This document shows positions 14,221 to 22,692 of a stretch of DNA of 64,000 nt, piece after piece. The stretch's first letter is position 1. The number at the start of each line of letters is the position of its first letter. Where the stretch lies: positions 124,001-188,000 of the forward strand of contig DINQ01000010.1 of assembly GCA_002426795.1 (NCBI GenBank). The letters run 5' to 3'. The notes beneath the pieces were generated by a model that ran no database searches, was not told where the DNA came from, and saw only the letters and a program-made list of their open reading frames with translations. This DNA comes from Bacteroidales bacterium UBA5536. GTDB taxonomy: Bacteria > Bacteroidota > Bacteroidia > Bacteroidales > F082. The position numbers and the translations under genes were made by a program.

Positions 14221-17200
14221 CTAATAATTGTACCCCGCACTTTGGCTCGATTTCTCCATCGGATACTCACCCAGATAGATGTTGCCGAGGTTGCCGTCGA
14301 TGGCAATCTGGTCGCCTGTGCGCAAGGTGTGCCCATCGAGTACACATTGTTTGTTGTCTTCGTCTACATTCAGGCTGGTGCAGTTGACCACGCAGGTTTT
14401 GCCGAGTCGCACGGCTGTGACTGCCGCATGTGAGGTCGCGCCGCCACGGGCAGTGATCAACCCGTCGCAGGTGAAAATCATGCCGATGTCGTCGGGCACC
14501 GTATCGGGTCTGATAAGGATAAGACGGGCGTCGGCGTGTTCTTTTCTCAGTCTGTTCAGGTCGTCTTCGTCAAAGGCAACAAGTCCGTTCATGGCGCCAC
14601 CACCGATGCCGATGCCGCGCCCCATCAGCTTCATCTCATCGGGAGCTGTGGTAAAGACCACGGTTTCTATCTCGGCGCGCAGGTCCTGATCGCGTATCTG
14701 CAAGATGTAGAAGTCTTCCGGATTTTCCGATTCGAAGGTAAATTCAATTTCCTGTGGGCTGTAGCCAAGATTTTCGGTGAGGTTTGTTGCCAGGTCATAG
14801 AGCCTCTTGTAGATTGAAGGATAGCTGGTTTGCAGGGATGGCAGCTCAATTTTGGCTTGTTTGCGTTGTGTTTCGCCAACAGGGAAAGGCTTCACCAGTC
14901 CTGCAACAATGTCTTCGCCCTGGCTTCGCATGGTAAAGTCGCCATACAGGTGCACACCCGGACGCTCGCGTTGTGGGTTTTGGGTAAACACAACACCGGT
15001 TCCCGAATGGTCGTTGATGTTTCCGAAGATCATTTTCTGTACAATGACGGCCGTGCCCCAGTTGTCAGAGATCTGCAGGTGCCGTCTGTAAACAAAGGCC
15101 CTTTCTGACGACCAGGAACTGAAAACCATATCGATGGTCTGGATGAGTTGCGAGAACAAATCCTGTTCGAAGGGTACATTGTAATCGCTTAGCACTTGCT
15201 TATAGGCCATGGCAATCAGGCGCATATCCGCAGGGTCGAACTCGAGCTTTTGTTTCACCTGGTGTTTTTGTTTGAAACTGCGCATCACCGAGTCGAACAC
15301 ATCGCGTTCGATGCCGTTGCCCATGCCCCAGCTTTGAATAAGCCGGCGGTACGAATCCCATATCGACCAGCTGTATTTTGGGTTTTTGCTGATGGCTTCG
15401 ACCAACTCATCATTGAGGCCTACATTCAGATAGGTATCCATGGCTCCTGGCATCGAGATGGCTGTGCCTGAGCGAACAGAAAGCAACAGTGGCTTTTCGG
15501 AATGACCAAATTTGCAGCCACTGATTTTTTCGAGCTGTTGCAGTTGTTTTCGGATCATCTCGTGCAGCTCCTTGCGCAGTTCTTTGAGACCCAGAATCGC
15601 ATTGCGACGTCGGAAAACTTCGGATGTGATCACAAATCCCGGAGGAATGGGAAGCCCGGCCAGGTAGAGGTTTTTCAGGTGGTAAGCCTTACTGCCCAGA
15701 AAAACCTGGTTGTCAGTCTTGGGGGTATTCTCGTTGAGCGGACTAATCACCAGCTCCGAGTTGTACGACATGATGTCGCTGATCAGACTGGCATCGAGCC
15801 TGTCGGACATGCTGCGCAACGAGTGCAGGATGCGGGTGATAAAATTGTCGAGGGGCTGAACCAGAAAAGCTTCGGCAATCACATTGCGGTGAAACTCTTC
15901 CGACTTGCGGCTAACCAGTTTCTGGAACTCTTTATCGGTCAGCTTCAGCTCGGGATCAAAGAGCTGCCTGATCACGATCTTGAGCGGGTATTCGTATGAT
16001 TTGAGGAAATATTTGATGATGATGCGGCGCACATCCTCAGCAATAAACTGGAAGATGTTGATGTACTGGTCGAAGGAGAAGCTTCGCGAAGTGAGGCTGT
16101 AGCGAAGCATTTGCAGGTTCGAGTTAAAGCTCTGGTTGGTGATGCCGTCCAGCTCGAGGCCTTCGCGAAAATACTCCAGAATCACGTTGATTTCCTCCAG
16201 CGTACGGGCTGATATATAGTCGAGGTTGAGGTTTTCGACCACTTTTTCCATCAGCCTGGTCGCAACTTTCTCGAGCCGGAAGGTAAGCCCCAGCGCTTCA
16301 AATTTATTTTCGCGGTAAACGCCATACATCGATGGGATACCGATGGCAATGTGGCGCTTGTGGTATATGTTTTCCCAGCTTTCGCTCTCGGCCGGATCGA
16401 AAATGATTTTTTTCAAACGGTCCATCAGGGTGTAAATCAGCCGCAGCGACTGTTCGAAATCGTTTCTCCTCAACGCTTTTTCAAGCTTATCGATTTCTTT
16501 TTCGGGTATGTAGGGATATCGCCTGAGGAGTGATATGATGTTAACCGTTTCGAAAGAATATTTCTCGCGCAGGTGGGCATACAGATCGCGGATGTCGCGC
16601 AGGCGTTCCCGGTCGCGCTGAATGGCGTCTTTGTCGCCTTTCACGCTGTTGGAGGCCTTCTCGAGCAATGCTTCAAACCTTTCTTGCGACAGTTCGAGCA
16701 GCCCATCGGCATCGGTCTGACCCATTTCTGCCATTTTATGCACCAGTTGGTTCACGGTGATAAACCATTCTCCGGCTGTGTCAACATACTGATACACATT
16801 GTCGGGGAGCGCATTGCGCAGGTTTTCTATTTTGCCGTCGTACCAAAACCTGAAGGTTCTTTTGGTCAGGCCAATCAGCGTGTTGTTACTTTCGGTGTGC
16901 ACCTGTTTGCGCAAAAAGTGGATCAGTTTGTCCTGCCGACCCGAAATTTCGTCCATGGTGGTAGTCACCTTGCGGATTTCACCTTCGGCGCCGATCTCAT
17001 TAAAATAAACAGGGAAGATGCGCGTGAGCTGTTTCACCTTTTTGTAGTAGGGGGTGATGTTCGAGTTGAGCACCTTGGTGATTTCGCGCTGAAAAAGGTC
17101 GGTATCGCTGATAAAGATGCCGCCAAGCCGCAAATTGACAATCAGCGCCGACAACAATTTCTCCATGAGCGATTGCGAATATTCGATCAGCTGCAGCCAA

Positions 17201-18357
17201 ACGCGGATGTTTTTGATGTGATTCTCGTTTACGCTGAGTTGCCAGTCTTCGTCCACAAAGACCATCCCGGGCGAAACAAAACCAAACCCAATGAGTTTTT
17301 TCTCGACATGGTTGATCAGTTCCTTGTGCTCTGTTTGATCGATATCGATGATTTTAAGGCCCAGTGTGAGCTGAAAATCTAGCACCGCAGCCATGTGCTC
17401 TTCGCGGAGTTCTTCGGCCAGATCGAAAATGGCGTCCACGAAGTTGATCACGTCTTCCTCCTTGAGCTCATCGATAGCCTGCCTGATCATCTTGTCGAGG
17501 TTCCAGATGAGGCGCTCGCGCATCAGTTCCATCCCCGGAAGGTGCAGTAGGTAAAATACAAAATGGAACTTATTGATAAACTGGCTAAAAACACTTGTGG
17601 CATCACCAAAATGAGAGGCAATTTTATCGTAATCGGGCAAATGATTGTACGCTTCCCAATCTTTGGCATCTGCCAACTGATGATTGAGCTGCTCAAAATA
17701 GGGCATGCCGATCCGCTGAATGAGTTCTTTTTGTTCGGCATCCGCTATCAGCTTTTGTTTGGAAACCAACCAATTTTCAACTTCGGTAGTTTCCTGCCAG
17801 AAAGCGAAATTTTTCCTGAATACCTCGTGCAATATCGTCATGGCTTCCTGCTGGTGCTTGGGGTCGGCCACTGCTTTTTGCAGAAAACGCACAAAATGAT
17901 GGGTCGCCATCAGGTAGGTTTGTTCGTTGGCCGAAAAGCCGTTTGTGAGTTGGGTGAGTATTTCGCTGACAAGGCCATGCAGCTGTGGCGCCTTGGTGTA
18001 AATGAGTTCGACCAGCTCGAGCATTGTCTTTACTGCCATGAGTTTAAGGTCGGGAGCAGTTTTTTTCAACAGCAACTGTCCGGTCATCCCAAGCGGGATC
18101 AGGAGGGCATTCCCGGGCATCTGCGGGCGCGTGTAAAACCAAAAGTCAGTGATGAGAATCTCACGCAATTCTTCAATCACAAATTTGTGGTTCGAAAGCG
18201 GATGATGGTATTCGGTTATGCAATCGTTTGCACGTTTTTTTATTCCATAGTAACCTTCGGATAAACTGATGAAAGCCTGGTGGTCTTCCGGAATGTAAAT
18301 ATCTCTGTATCTGGTTTCTGCGAGGTTGGCTTCGAGTGCTTTCGAGGTAAATTCCAT
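14221..18357 (-). CDS. Large PPDK-like protein: unknown N-domain, ATP-grasp PEP/pyruvate-binding domain, phosphohistidine domain
   Basis: The 1378-aa product has about 880 N-terminal residues, mostly helical, that I cannot assign. It continues with a PPDK-type nucleotide-binding domain from ~885 (FLGSKAYHLKNLYLAGLPIP, then SVRSGTAISMPGAMDTYLN at ~958 and GVVFTQNP near 1121, with ILQIRDQD near 1218). The phosphohistidine swivel domain is GGATSHAAV with H1310. The domain order (ATP-grasp, then His) is that of PEP synthase and pyruvate phosphate dikinase, but the C-terminal PEP-binding TIM barrel is absent: the protein ends ~69 residues after the histidine. So it should transfer a phosphate from ATP to its histidine, but the acceptor is unknown. 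Monocistronic; divergent from gapA. Confidence 0.85.
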   Translation of the reverse strand: MEFTSKALEANLAETRYRDIYIPEDHQAFISLSEGYYGIKKRANDCITEYHHPLSNHKFVIEELREILITDFWFYTRPQMPGNALLIPLGMTGQLLLKKTAPDLKLMAVKTMLELVELIYTKAPQLHGLVSEILTQLTNGFSANEQTYLMATHHFVRFLQKAVADPKHQQEAMTILHEVFRKNFAFWQETTEVENWLVSKQKLIADAEQKELIQRIGMPYFEQLNHQLADAKDWEAYNHLPDYDKIASHFGDATSVFSQFINKFHFVFYLLHLPGMELMRERLIWNLDKMIRQAIDELKEEDVINFVDAIFDLAEELREEHMAAVLDFQLTLGLKIIDIDQTEHKELINHVEKKLIGFGFVSPGMVFVDEDWQLSVNENHIKNIRVWLQLIEYSQSLMEKLLSALIVNLRLGGIFISDTDLFQREITKVLNSNITPYYKKVKQLTRIFPVYFNEIGAEGEIRKVTTTMDEISGRQDKLIHFLRKQVHTESNNTLIGLTKRTFRFWYDGKIENLRNALPDNVYQYVDTAGEWFITVNQLVHKMAEMGQTDADGLLELSQERFEALLEKASNSVKGDKDAIQRDRERLRDIRDLYAHLREKYSFETVNIISLLRRYPYIPEKEIDKLEKALRRNDFEQSLRLIYTLMDRLKKIIFDPAESESWENIYHKRHIAIGIPSMYGVYRENKFEALGLTFRLEKVATRLMEKVVENLNLDYISARTLEEINVILEYFREGLELDGITNQSFNSNLQMLRYSLTSRSFSFDQYINIFQFIAEDVRRIIIKYFLKSYEYPLKIVIRQLFDPELKLTDKEFQKLVSRKSEEFHRNVIAEAFLVQPLDNFITRILHSLRSMSDRLDASLISDIMSYNSELVISPLNENTPKTDNQVFLGSKAYHLKNLYLAGLPIPPGFVITSEVFRRRNAILGLKELRKELHEMIRKQLQQLEKISGCKFGHSEKPLLLSVRSGTAISMPGAMDTYLNVGLNDELVEAISKNPKYSWSIWDSYRRLIQSWGMGNGIERDVFDSVMRSFKQKHQVKQKLEFDPADMRLIAMAYKQVLSDYNVPFEQDLFSQLIQTIDMVFSSWSSERAFVYRRHLQISDNWGTAVIVQKMIFGNINDHSGTGVVFTQNPQRERPGVHLYGDFTMRSQGEDIVAGLVKPFPVGETQRKQAKIELPSLQTSYPSIYKRLYDLATNLTENLGYSPQEIEFTFESENPEDFYILQIRDQDLRAEIETVVFTTAPDEMKLMGRGIGIGGGAMNGLVAFDEDDLNRLRKEHADARLILIRPDTVPDDIGMIFTCDGLITARGGATSHAAVTAVRLGKTCVVNCTSLNVDEDNKQCVLDGHTLRTGDQIAIDGNLGNIYLGEYPMEKSSQSAGYNY

Positions 18358-18403
18358 AGCTGCTTTACTTGTGTTTTGCTATCGAAGATACATCTTTTTG
18401 TCA

Positions 18404-18411
18404 TAAATTTG
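18404..18411 (+). promoter_or_regulatory. Bacteroidetes -7 element TAAATTTG, probable gapA promoter
   Basis: Perfect TAnnTTTG, 84 bp before the gapA start. A 7-bp inverted repeat AAGATAC / GTATCTT (18385-18391 and 18414-18420) brackets it in the divergent intergenic region and could be an operator. Confidence 0.5.
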
Positions 18412-18494
18412 ACGTATCTTTAAACGAAATTAAAACACAACAGGGGTGCATTATGTTACCTTATTAGTTGAAAGTCACTTAAAACATAAATATC

Positions 18495-19502
18495 ATGACA
18501 AAAATTAAAATTGCCATTAACGGTTTTGGTCGCATTGGCCGTAATGTATTCAAAATTGCGATGGAACGCGACAATATGGAAGTTGTCGGCATCAACGATT
18601 TGACAGAAACAAGAGTTCTTGCTCACTTGCTCAAATACGATTCTACTCAGGGAAAATTTAACGGCACTGTTACGCATGACGAAAATGCCATCATCGTGAA
18701 TGGCAAACGCGTAGTTGTTACAGCAGAACGCAGTCCTATCAACATCAAATGGGCAGTTACTCCTGATGTAGTAGTTGAGTCAACCGGCGTATTTCGCTCA
18801 CGCGAAAGCAGCAAAGGCGGTTATGGCGACCACCTGAAAAACGGCGCCAAAAAGGTTATCCTTTGCGTTCCTTCGAAAGACCAGATTGATGCCACCATCG
18901 TTTTGGGTGTCAATGACAACGACCTGAAAGATACAGACCAATGTATCTCGAACGCCAGTTGCACCACCAACTGTCTTGCTCCTGTTGCCAAAGTACTGAA
19001 CGATCGTTTTGGTATCGAAAATGGTTTCATGACAACCATTCACGCCTATACCAACGACCAGGTAATTCTGGATGCTCCACACAGCGATTTGCGTCGTGCC
19101 CGCTCAGCAGCCCTCTCACAGATTCCTACAACCACCGGAGCTGCCAAAGCTGTTGGCAAAGTAATTCCTGAACTCAATGGCAAACTGGATGGTATGGCCG
19201 TTCGCGTCCCCACACCAACAGGATCACTTGTTGACCTGGTAGTTAACCTGAAAACAGAAGCCACAAAAGACCAGATCAATGCAGCCATCAAAGAAGCTGC
19301 CGAAGGTCCGATGAAAGGCATTTTGGAATATACCGAAGACGAAATCGTATCGGTTGACATTATCCACAACTCACACTCATCGATCTTTGATGCGCAGAGC
19401 ACCATGGTCATGGGAAAAACAGTGAAAGTGCTTTCATGGTACGACAACGAATGGGGCTATAGCTCACGCGTTGTTGACCTCATGGAAAAATTTAAACTGT
19501 AA
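18495..19502 (+). CDS. gapA: Glyceraldehyde-3-phosphate dehydrogenase, type I
   Basis: A full-length 335-aa GAPDH. The Rossmann motif is INGFGRIGR (8-16), and D35 after the second strand points to NAD preference. The catalytic cysteine is C156 in SNASCTTNC and the assisting histidine is H183 (TTIHAYTNDQ). The C-terminal signature WYDNEWGYSSRVVDL is present. It converts glyceraldehyde-3-phosphate to 1,3-bisphosphoglycerate in glycolysis and gluconeogenesis. It has its own probable promoter and a strong terminator, so it is likely transcribed alone. Nothing is unusual. Confidence 0.98.
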   Translation: MTKIKIAINGFGRIGRNVFKIAMERDNMEVVGINDLTETRVLAHLLKYDSTQGKFNGTVTHDENAIIVNGKRVVVTAERSPINIKWAVTPDVVVESTGVFRSRESSKGGYGDHLKNGAKKVILCVPSKDQIDATIVLGVNDNDLKDTDQCISNASCTTNCLAPVAKVLNDRFGIENGFMTTIHAYTNDQVILDAPHSDLRRARSAALSQIPTTTGAAKAVGKVIPELNGKLDGMAVRVPTPTGSLVDLVVNLKTEATKDQINAAIKEAAEGPMKGILEYTEDEIVSVDIIHNSHSSIFDAQSTMVMGKTVKVLSWYDNEWGYSSRVVDLMEKFKL

Positions 19503-19527
19503 GCAGTTTATTAACACACAACAGAAG

Positions 19528-19556
19528 AAAGACGGTCGTTTTGGCCGTCTTTTTTT
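19528..19556 (+). terminator. Intrinsic terminator of gapA
   Basis: AAAGACGG (19528-19535) pairs with CCGTCTTT (19545-19552) around a 9-nt loop; the T-run extends to 19556. Confidence 0.9.
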
Positions 19557-19578
19557 ATGCGTTGGTTTTCTGTAGTTG

Positions 19579-19764
19579 CTACATGCCGAGTTGCTTCATG
19601 GCATGATATACTAGGAAGGCCGGCCAAACCATGGCTTTTAAAACGCCAAGCACGCCCATCCAGAAGGAGGTAGCTGTTGCGATGTAATAAACGACAGCGC
19701 CAATAAAACCGAGTCCGTAAACGGCTCCGTTATCGGGGCCAACATGTCTTTTCGAATCCATCAT
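19579..19764 (-). CDS. Small membrane protein of unknown function
   Basis: A 61-aa protein: a short polar start (MMDSKRHVGPDNGAVYG) followed by a largely hydrophobic remainder with two probable membrane helices (GFIGAVVYYIATATSFW; LKAMVWPAFLVYHAM). A perfect -7 element lies 21 bp upstream (19785-19792), which supports a real short gene. I recall similar small proteins in Bacteroidota but no function. Confidence 0.65.
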   Translation of the reverse strand: MMDSKRHVGPDNGAVYGLGFIGAVVYYIATATSFWMGVLGVLKAMVWPAFLVYHAMKQLGM

Positions 19765-19784
19765 TCAAGGGTTTTGGTATGCAA

Positions 19785-19792
19785 CAAATATA
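19785..19792 (-). promoter_or_regulatory. -7 element TATATTTG for the 61-aa membrane protein
   Basis: The plus strand reads CAAATATA, i.e. TAnnTTTG on minus; predicted start of transcription about 19778. Confidence 0.5.
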
Positions 19793-19825
19793 ACCATTTT
19801 GTTTGAAAGTATCACAAGCGCTGGC

Positions 19826-22429
19826 TTAGCGATAGATCGAAACTGAACCCTGAAGTGTTTGTTTCACAAGGCCTTCAAACGACTCAAAGTACACATCACA
19901 GACGTAAAAGTACACACCATCTGCGCAATCCTGGCCGTTCTGCATGTTTTTGCCATCCCAGTTTACTTCCGGGTTGTTTGTCTCAAAAACCACATTACCC
20001 CAGCGGTTAAAGATTTTCAGATCGATCCGCTCAACGACGGCTTTGGGGTTGGCAGAAGGATACCCGATGGGCTGAAAAAGATCGTTGAGCTGGTCGGCGT
20101 TGGGTGTGAAAACATTCGGAAGCTCATACACCGGACAGGTATCGAAATCCACGCAAACAATATTGGAGGAAGTTGAAACATTTCCATTTCCATCAAAGGC
20201 GCTGATGAAATAACATCCGGTTACGTAGTCTATCGCATTGTGCACATAGGTAGAATCGTTTGGCGCAAACACCGAATCCATAAGCGCAAAAGGCAGACTG
20301 GCCGACGGGGTGTAGTAAATATAAAAACCAGCGGCGTCATTGTCGCAGCTATCTGCTTCAATGCCTTGCCAATAAAGGGTATTCTCTATGGTTTCGCAAT
20401 TGGTTGAAACGTTCAGAACGGGTGTACAGGGAGCAACGTTGTCTTCCGGAATTCCGCAAACGATGGGTGAAAAATTGGTGATGGGTTTTATGATTCCCGG
20501 AACTGAATAGGCTCCGGTCGATTTGATGTAATAGCAATACTCCTGGCCATTGACCAGGGCGGTATCCAAAAAGCTCAGCTCAGTAGTCAGATCAACAGAT
20601 TCGAATACATTACCTGAAGGCATTTTGCGGAAAACTTCATATAAAGTGTTGATCCATGGCACATCGGTGGTCCATTGCACACGCAGCGACTGGTCACTTG
20701 GCGAAAGTTGCAGTCCGATAGAAGATGCGCTTCTGCTTGTGCCAATGAGTCCGTTGGCATCGTTTTCGAGCTGAACAGCATAGCTCACAGGCGATTCGGT
20801 TTCGTTGATGTTGAGGCTGTTGTCAGTAAACAAAGTATCGTTAAGGCCAAATCCTGTAAAAACAGTGACTGTATTGCCGTTCAGGTTGCGGATGAGTTGA
20901 TACCGGTAAGGACCTGGATATTGCAGTGTGTCAAGTTCTGATGGCGGGCTCCATGCCGTCAGTACCTGGCCGCCTGCAAGATTCAGGCTGTCGTTGCTCA
21001 CATGTGTCATCACAGGCAAATCCCTTTTCAGCGAAGCGCAGGTTTCATTGCTGGCGATGCTTTCGGAACCATCCGGAAAAACAGCCGTAATCAGGTAACA
21101 ATAGTCGATGCCCTGCACAAGCCCTGTACCCTGTCCGTCATCTCTGAAAGTGGATGATTCAGTGCTGGTCAGGTTTGTCAACAGCTGGTATCCGGTATAG
21201 GCCGGAACGCCTGTTTCGCAGTAATCCGGTATGTAACCGAAGAAGCCGCTGCGTCGGTAAATTTTGTAACCGATGGCATTTTCACAACTGGCCGGGTCCC
21301 ATTGCAGATTGATGCCGTTTCCCAGGGCTGTTGCAGTCAGGTTTTCAACGGGAGGCCCAATCACGCGGATATTGATCGACTTCAGATTGGTCAGGCTTAC
21401 CTCAGGATGGTTATCGCGGGCTCTGAAAAGTGCTGTGTAGCTGCTACGTCGGATGTGGCTGCAGTTGGTATTCCAGAAGAAGCTGGTTTGTGCTTCCGGC
21501 GCACCTGTCGCCGGGTCTGGAACTATAGATGCAGGATTTTGTGCTACCTCAAAAGGCCCGCCATTTGCAGTGAGCGTTACCGAATTTCCTTCAGGATCAA
21601 TGGCTTTCACATCAAAAGTCAGCGTATTCCCAGCAATTACACAAGTGTCGTCAACACTGATGATTTCGGGAGGGTTGTTGTCGCAGGCACCAATAACGAT
21701 CTGCATATCGCGCGTCACCGAGCCTATTTTGACGCCTTGGCGCCATTCCTCAACCATAAAAGCCACATTGTATTCACCCTGCAGCAGCGGCGTATCCCAC
21801 ACCAGATCGCCCGTAAGCGGGTCGATAGTGAAAGAGTTGCTTGCCTGTGGTTGTGTAAAACCCGGGATATCAAGTCCGCTGGCGCCTTTGCAGCTCACCA
21901 GCCTGTAGCTGAGGCTGTCGCCGTCAGGGTCGTACGCCGAGGGATTGTGGATGAAAAGCTTGCCCACGCAACCCTGATCAATAGGGGCATTGAGCAATTC
22001 AACAGAATTATTGTTACCCAAAAAAGGGTTGATGAAGAGTTCCGATTCGACAAACATGGGAACATTCACCGAGTTGGGGATATTTACGACCCCAAAGTTC
22101 CGGTTTGGATCTTCCACAGAGATGGTATAGCTGCCTGCCGCCGGAAAAGTGTGGTTCATACGGTAAATATTCAAGGTATAGTTGTCGGGCAAAGCCTGAA
22201 AGACTATCCTCGGTATATCATCTGTGCTGTTGTCGCCCCAGTTGATGGGCAGAAAAGTCCTGACGTCATCAGCCGGACTGGGCGTATAGGTGTACATGGT
22301 GATGGTGAATTCGTAAGTCAGGTCGCCCATCCAACGGTACGTAATTTCAGCTGCCCGCTGATGCGTGGCAAAGACCCGCATGTAAATCAGCAGTGTAAGC
22401 AAGAAAAAAACCGTGATTTTTTTTGACAT
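19826..22429 (-). CDS. Large secreted multidomain protein with T9SS type B (gliding-associated) sorting domain
   Basis: The 867-aa product starts with a signal peptide (MSKKITVFFLLTLLIYMRVF, cut near ATHQR). The N-half has PKD/cadherin-like beta modules (YEFTITMYTYTPSPAD; SAYDPDGDSLSYRL; DPEGNSVTLTANGGPF). The middle has fibronectin type III-like repeats (LTATALGNGINLQWDPAS, QSLRVQWTTDVP). The last ~100 residues (LPNVFTPNADQLNDLFQP ... LKIFNRWGNVVFET ... DGVYFYV) are the gliding-motility-associated C-terminal domain used by T9SS type B substrates. It should be exported and attached or released at the cell surface, with an adhesive or structural role. Length and frame look intact; it stands alone with its own promoter element. 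Confidence 0.9.
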   Translation of the reverse strand: MSKKITVFFLLTLLIYMRVFATHQRAAEITYRWMGDLTYEFTITMYTYTPSPADDVRTFLPINWGDNSTDDIPRIVFQALPDNYTLNIYRMNHTFPAAGSYTISVEDPNRNFGVVNIPNSVNVPMFVESELFINPFLGNNNSVELLNAPIDQGCVGKLFIHNPSAYDPDGDSLSYRLVSCKGASGLDIPGFTQPQASNSFTIDPLTGDLVWDTPLLQGEYNVAFMVEEWRQGVKIGSVTRDMQIVIGACDNNPPEIISVDDTCVIAGNTLTFDVKAIDPEGNSVTLTANGGPFEVAQNPASIVPDPATGAPEAQTSFFWNTNCSHIRRSSYTALFRARDNHPEVSLTNLKSINIRVIGPPVENLTATALGNGINLQWDPASCENAIGYKIYRRSGFFGYIPDYCETGVPAYTGYQLLTNLTSTESSTFRDDGQGTGLVQGIDYCYLITAVFPDGSESIASNETCASLKRDLPVMTHVSNDSLNLAGGQVLTAWSPPSELDTLQYPGPYRYQLIRNLNGNTVTVFTGFGLNDTLFTDNSLNINETESPVSYAVQLENDANGLIGTSRSASSIGLQLSPSDQSLRVQWTTDVPWINTLYEVFRKMPSGNVFESVDLTTELSFLDTALVNGQEYCYYIKSTGAYSVPGIIKPITNFSPIVCGIPEDNVAPCTPVLNVSTNCETIENTLYWQGIEADSCDNDAAGFYIYYTPSASLPFALMDSVFAPNDSTYVHNAIDYVTGCYFISAFDGNGNVSTSSNIVCVDFDTCPVYELPNVFTPNADQLNDLFQPIGYPSANPKAVVERIDLKIFNRWGNVVFETNNPEVNWDGKNMQNGQDCADGVYFYVCDVYFESFEGLVKQTLQGSVSIYR

Positions 22430-22470
22430 GTCAACGAACCCTTTTCTGGATTGTACACTTTATCATCATG

Positions 22471-22478
22471 CAAATATA
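22471..22478 (-). promoter_or_regulatory. -7 element TATATTTG for the T9SS type B gene
   Basis: CAAATATA on plus, 42 bp before the start at 22429; no clear -33 box. Confidence 0.45.
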
Positions 22479-22658
22479 CCTTAACGGATTGATTTGGGCA
22501 GCGGTCTTCTTGGCGAAAAAAGTTCTGACAGCAGCAAAATACTGTTCAGATGAGTTTTAAATGAATTCTGATGGTGCTTTTGTACGTCCATTATGAGCTG
22601 AAGCTGAAAAGTTTTTTTAAACCTTACGCAATATCAGCGCATCTGAAGTGGAAATGTT

Positions 22659-22666
22659 TAATTTTG
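22659..22666 (+). promoter_or_regulatory. -7 element TAATTTTG that decides the rel start
   Basis: Perfect TAnnTTTG lying after the upstream ATG (22648) and before the ATG at 22693. Transcription from it would start near 22673, so only the second ATG would be in the message. Confidence 0.45.
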
Positions 22667-22692
22667 TAAGGTATTCAGCCAGTATTCAATTC

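Noticed and set aside
15196..17382. Long open frames on the plus strand opposite the PPDK-like gene
   Set aside because: They are antisense shadows of a clear 1378-aa gene; their translations have no recognisable domains.
21302..22426. 374-codon plus-strand frame opposite the T9SS type B gene
   Set aside because: Antisense shadow; the minus-strand protein has signal peptide, beta modules and sorting domain.
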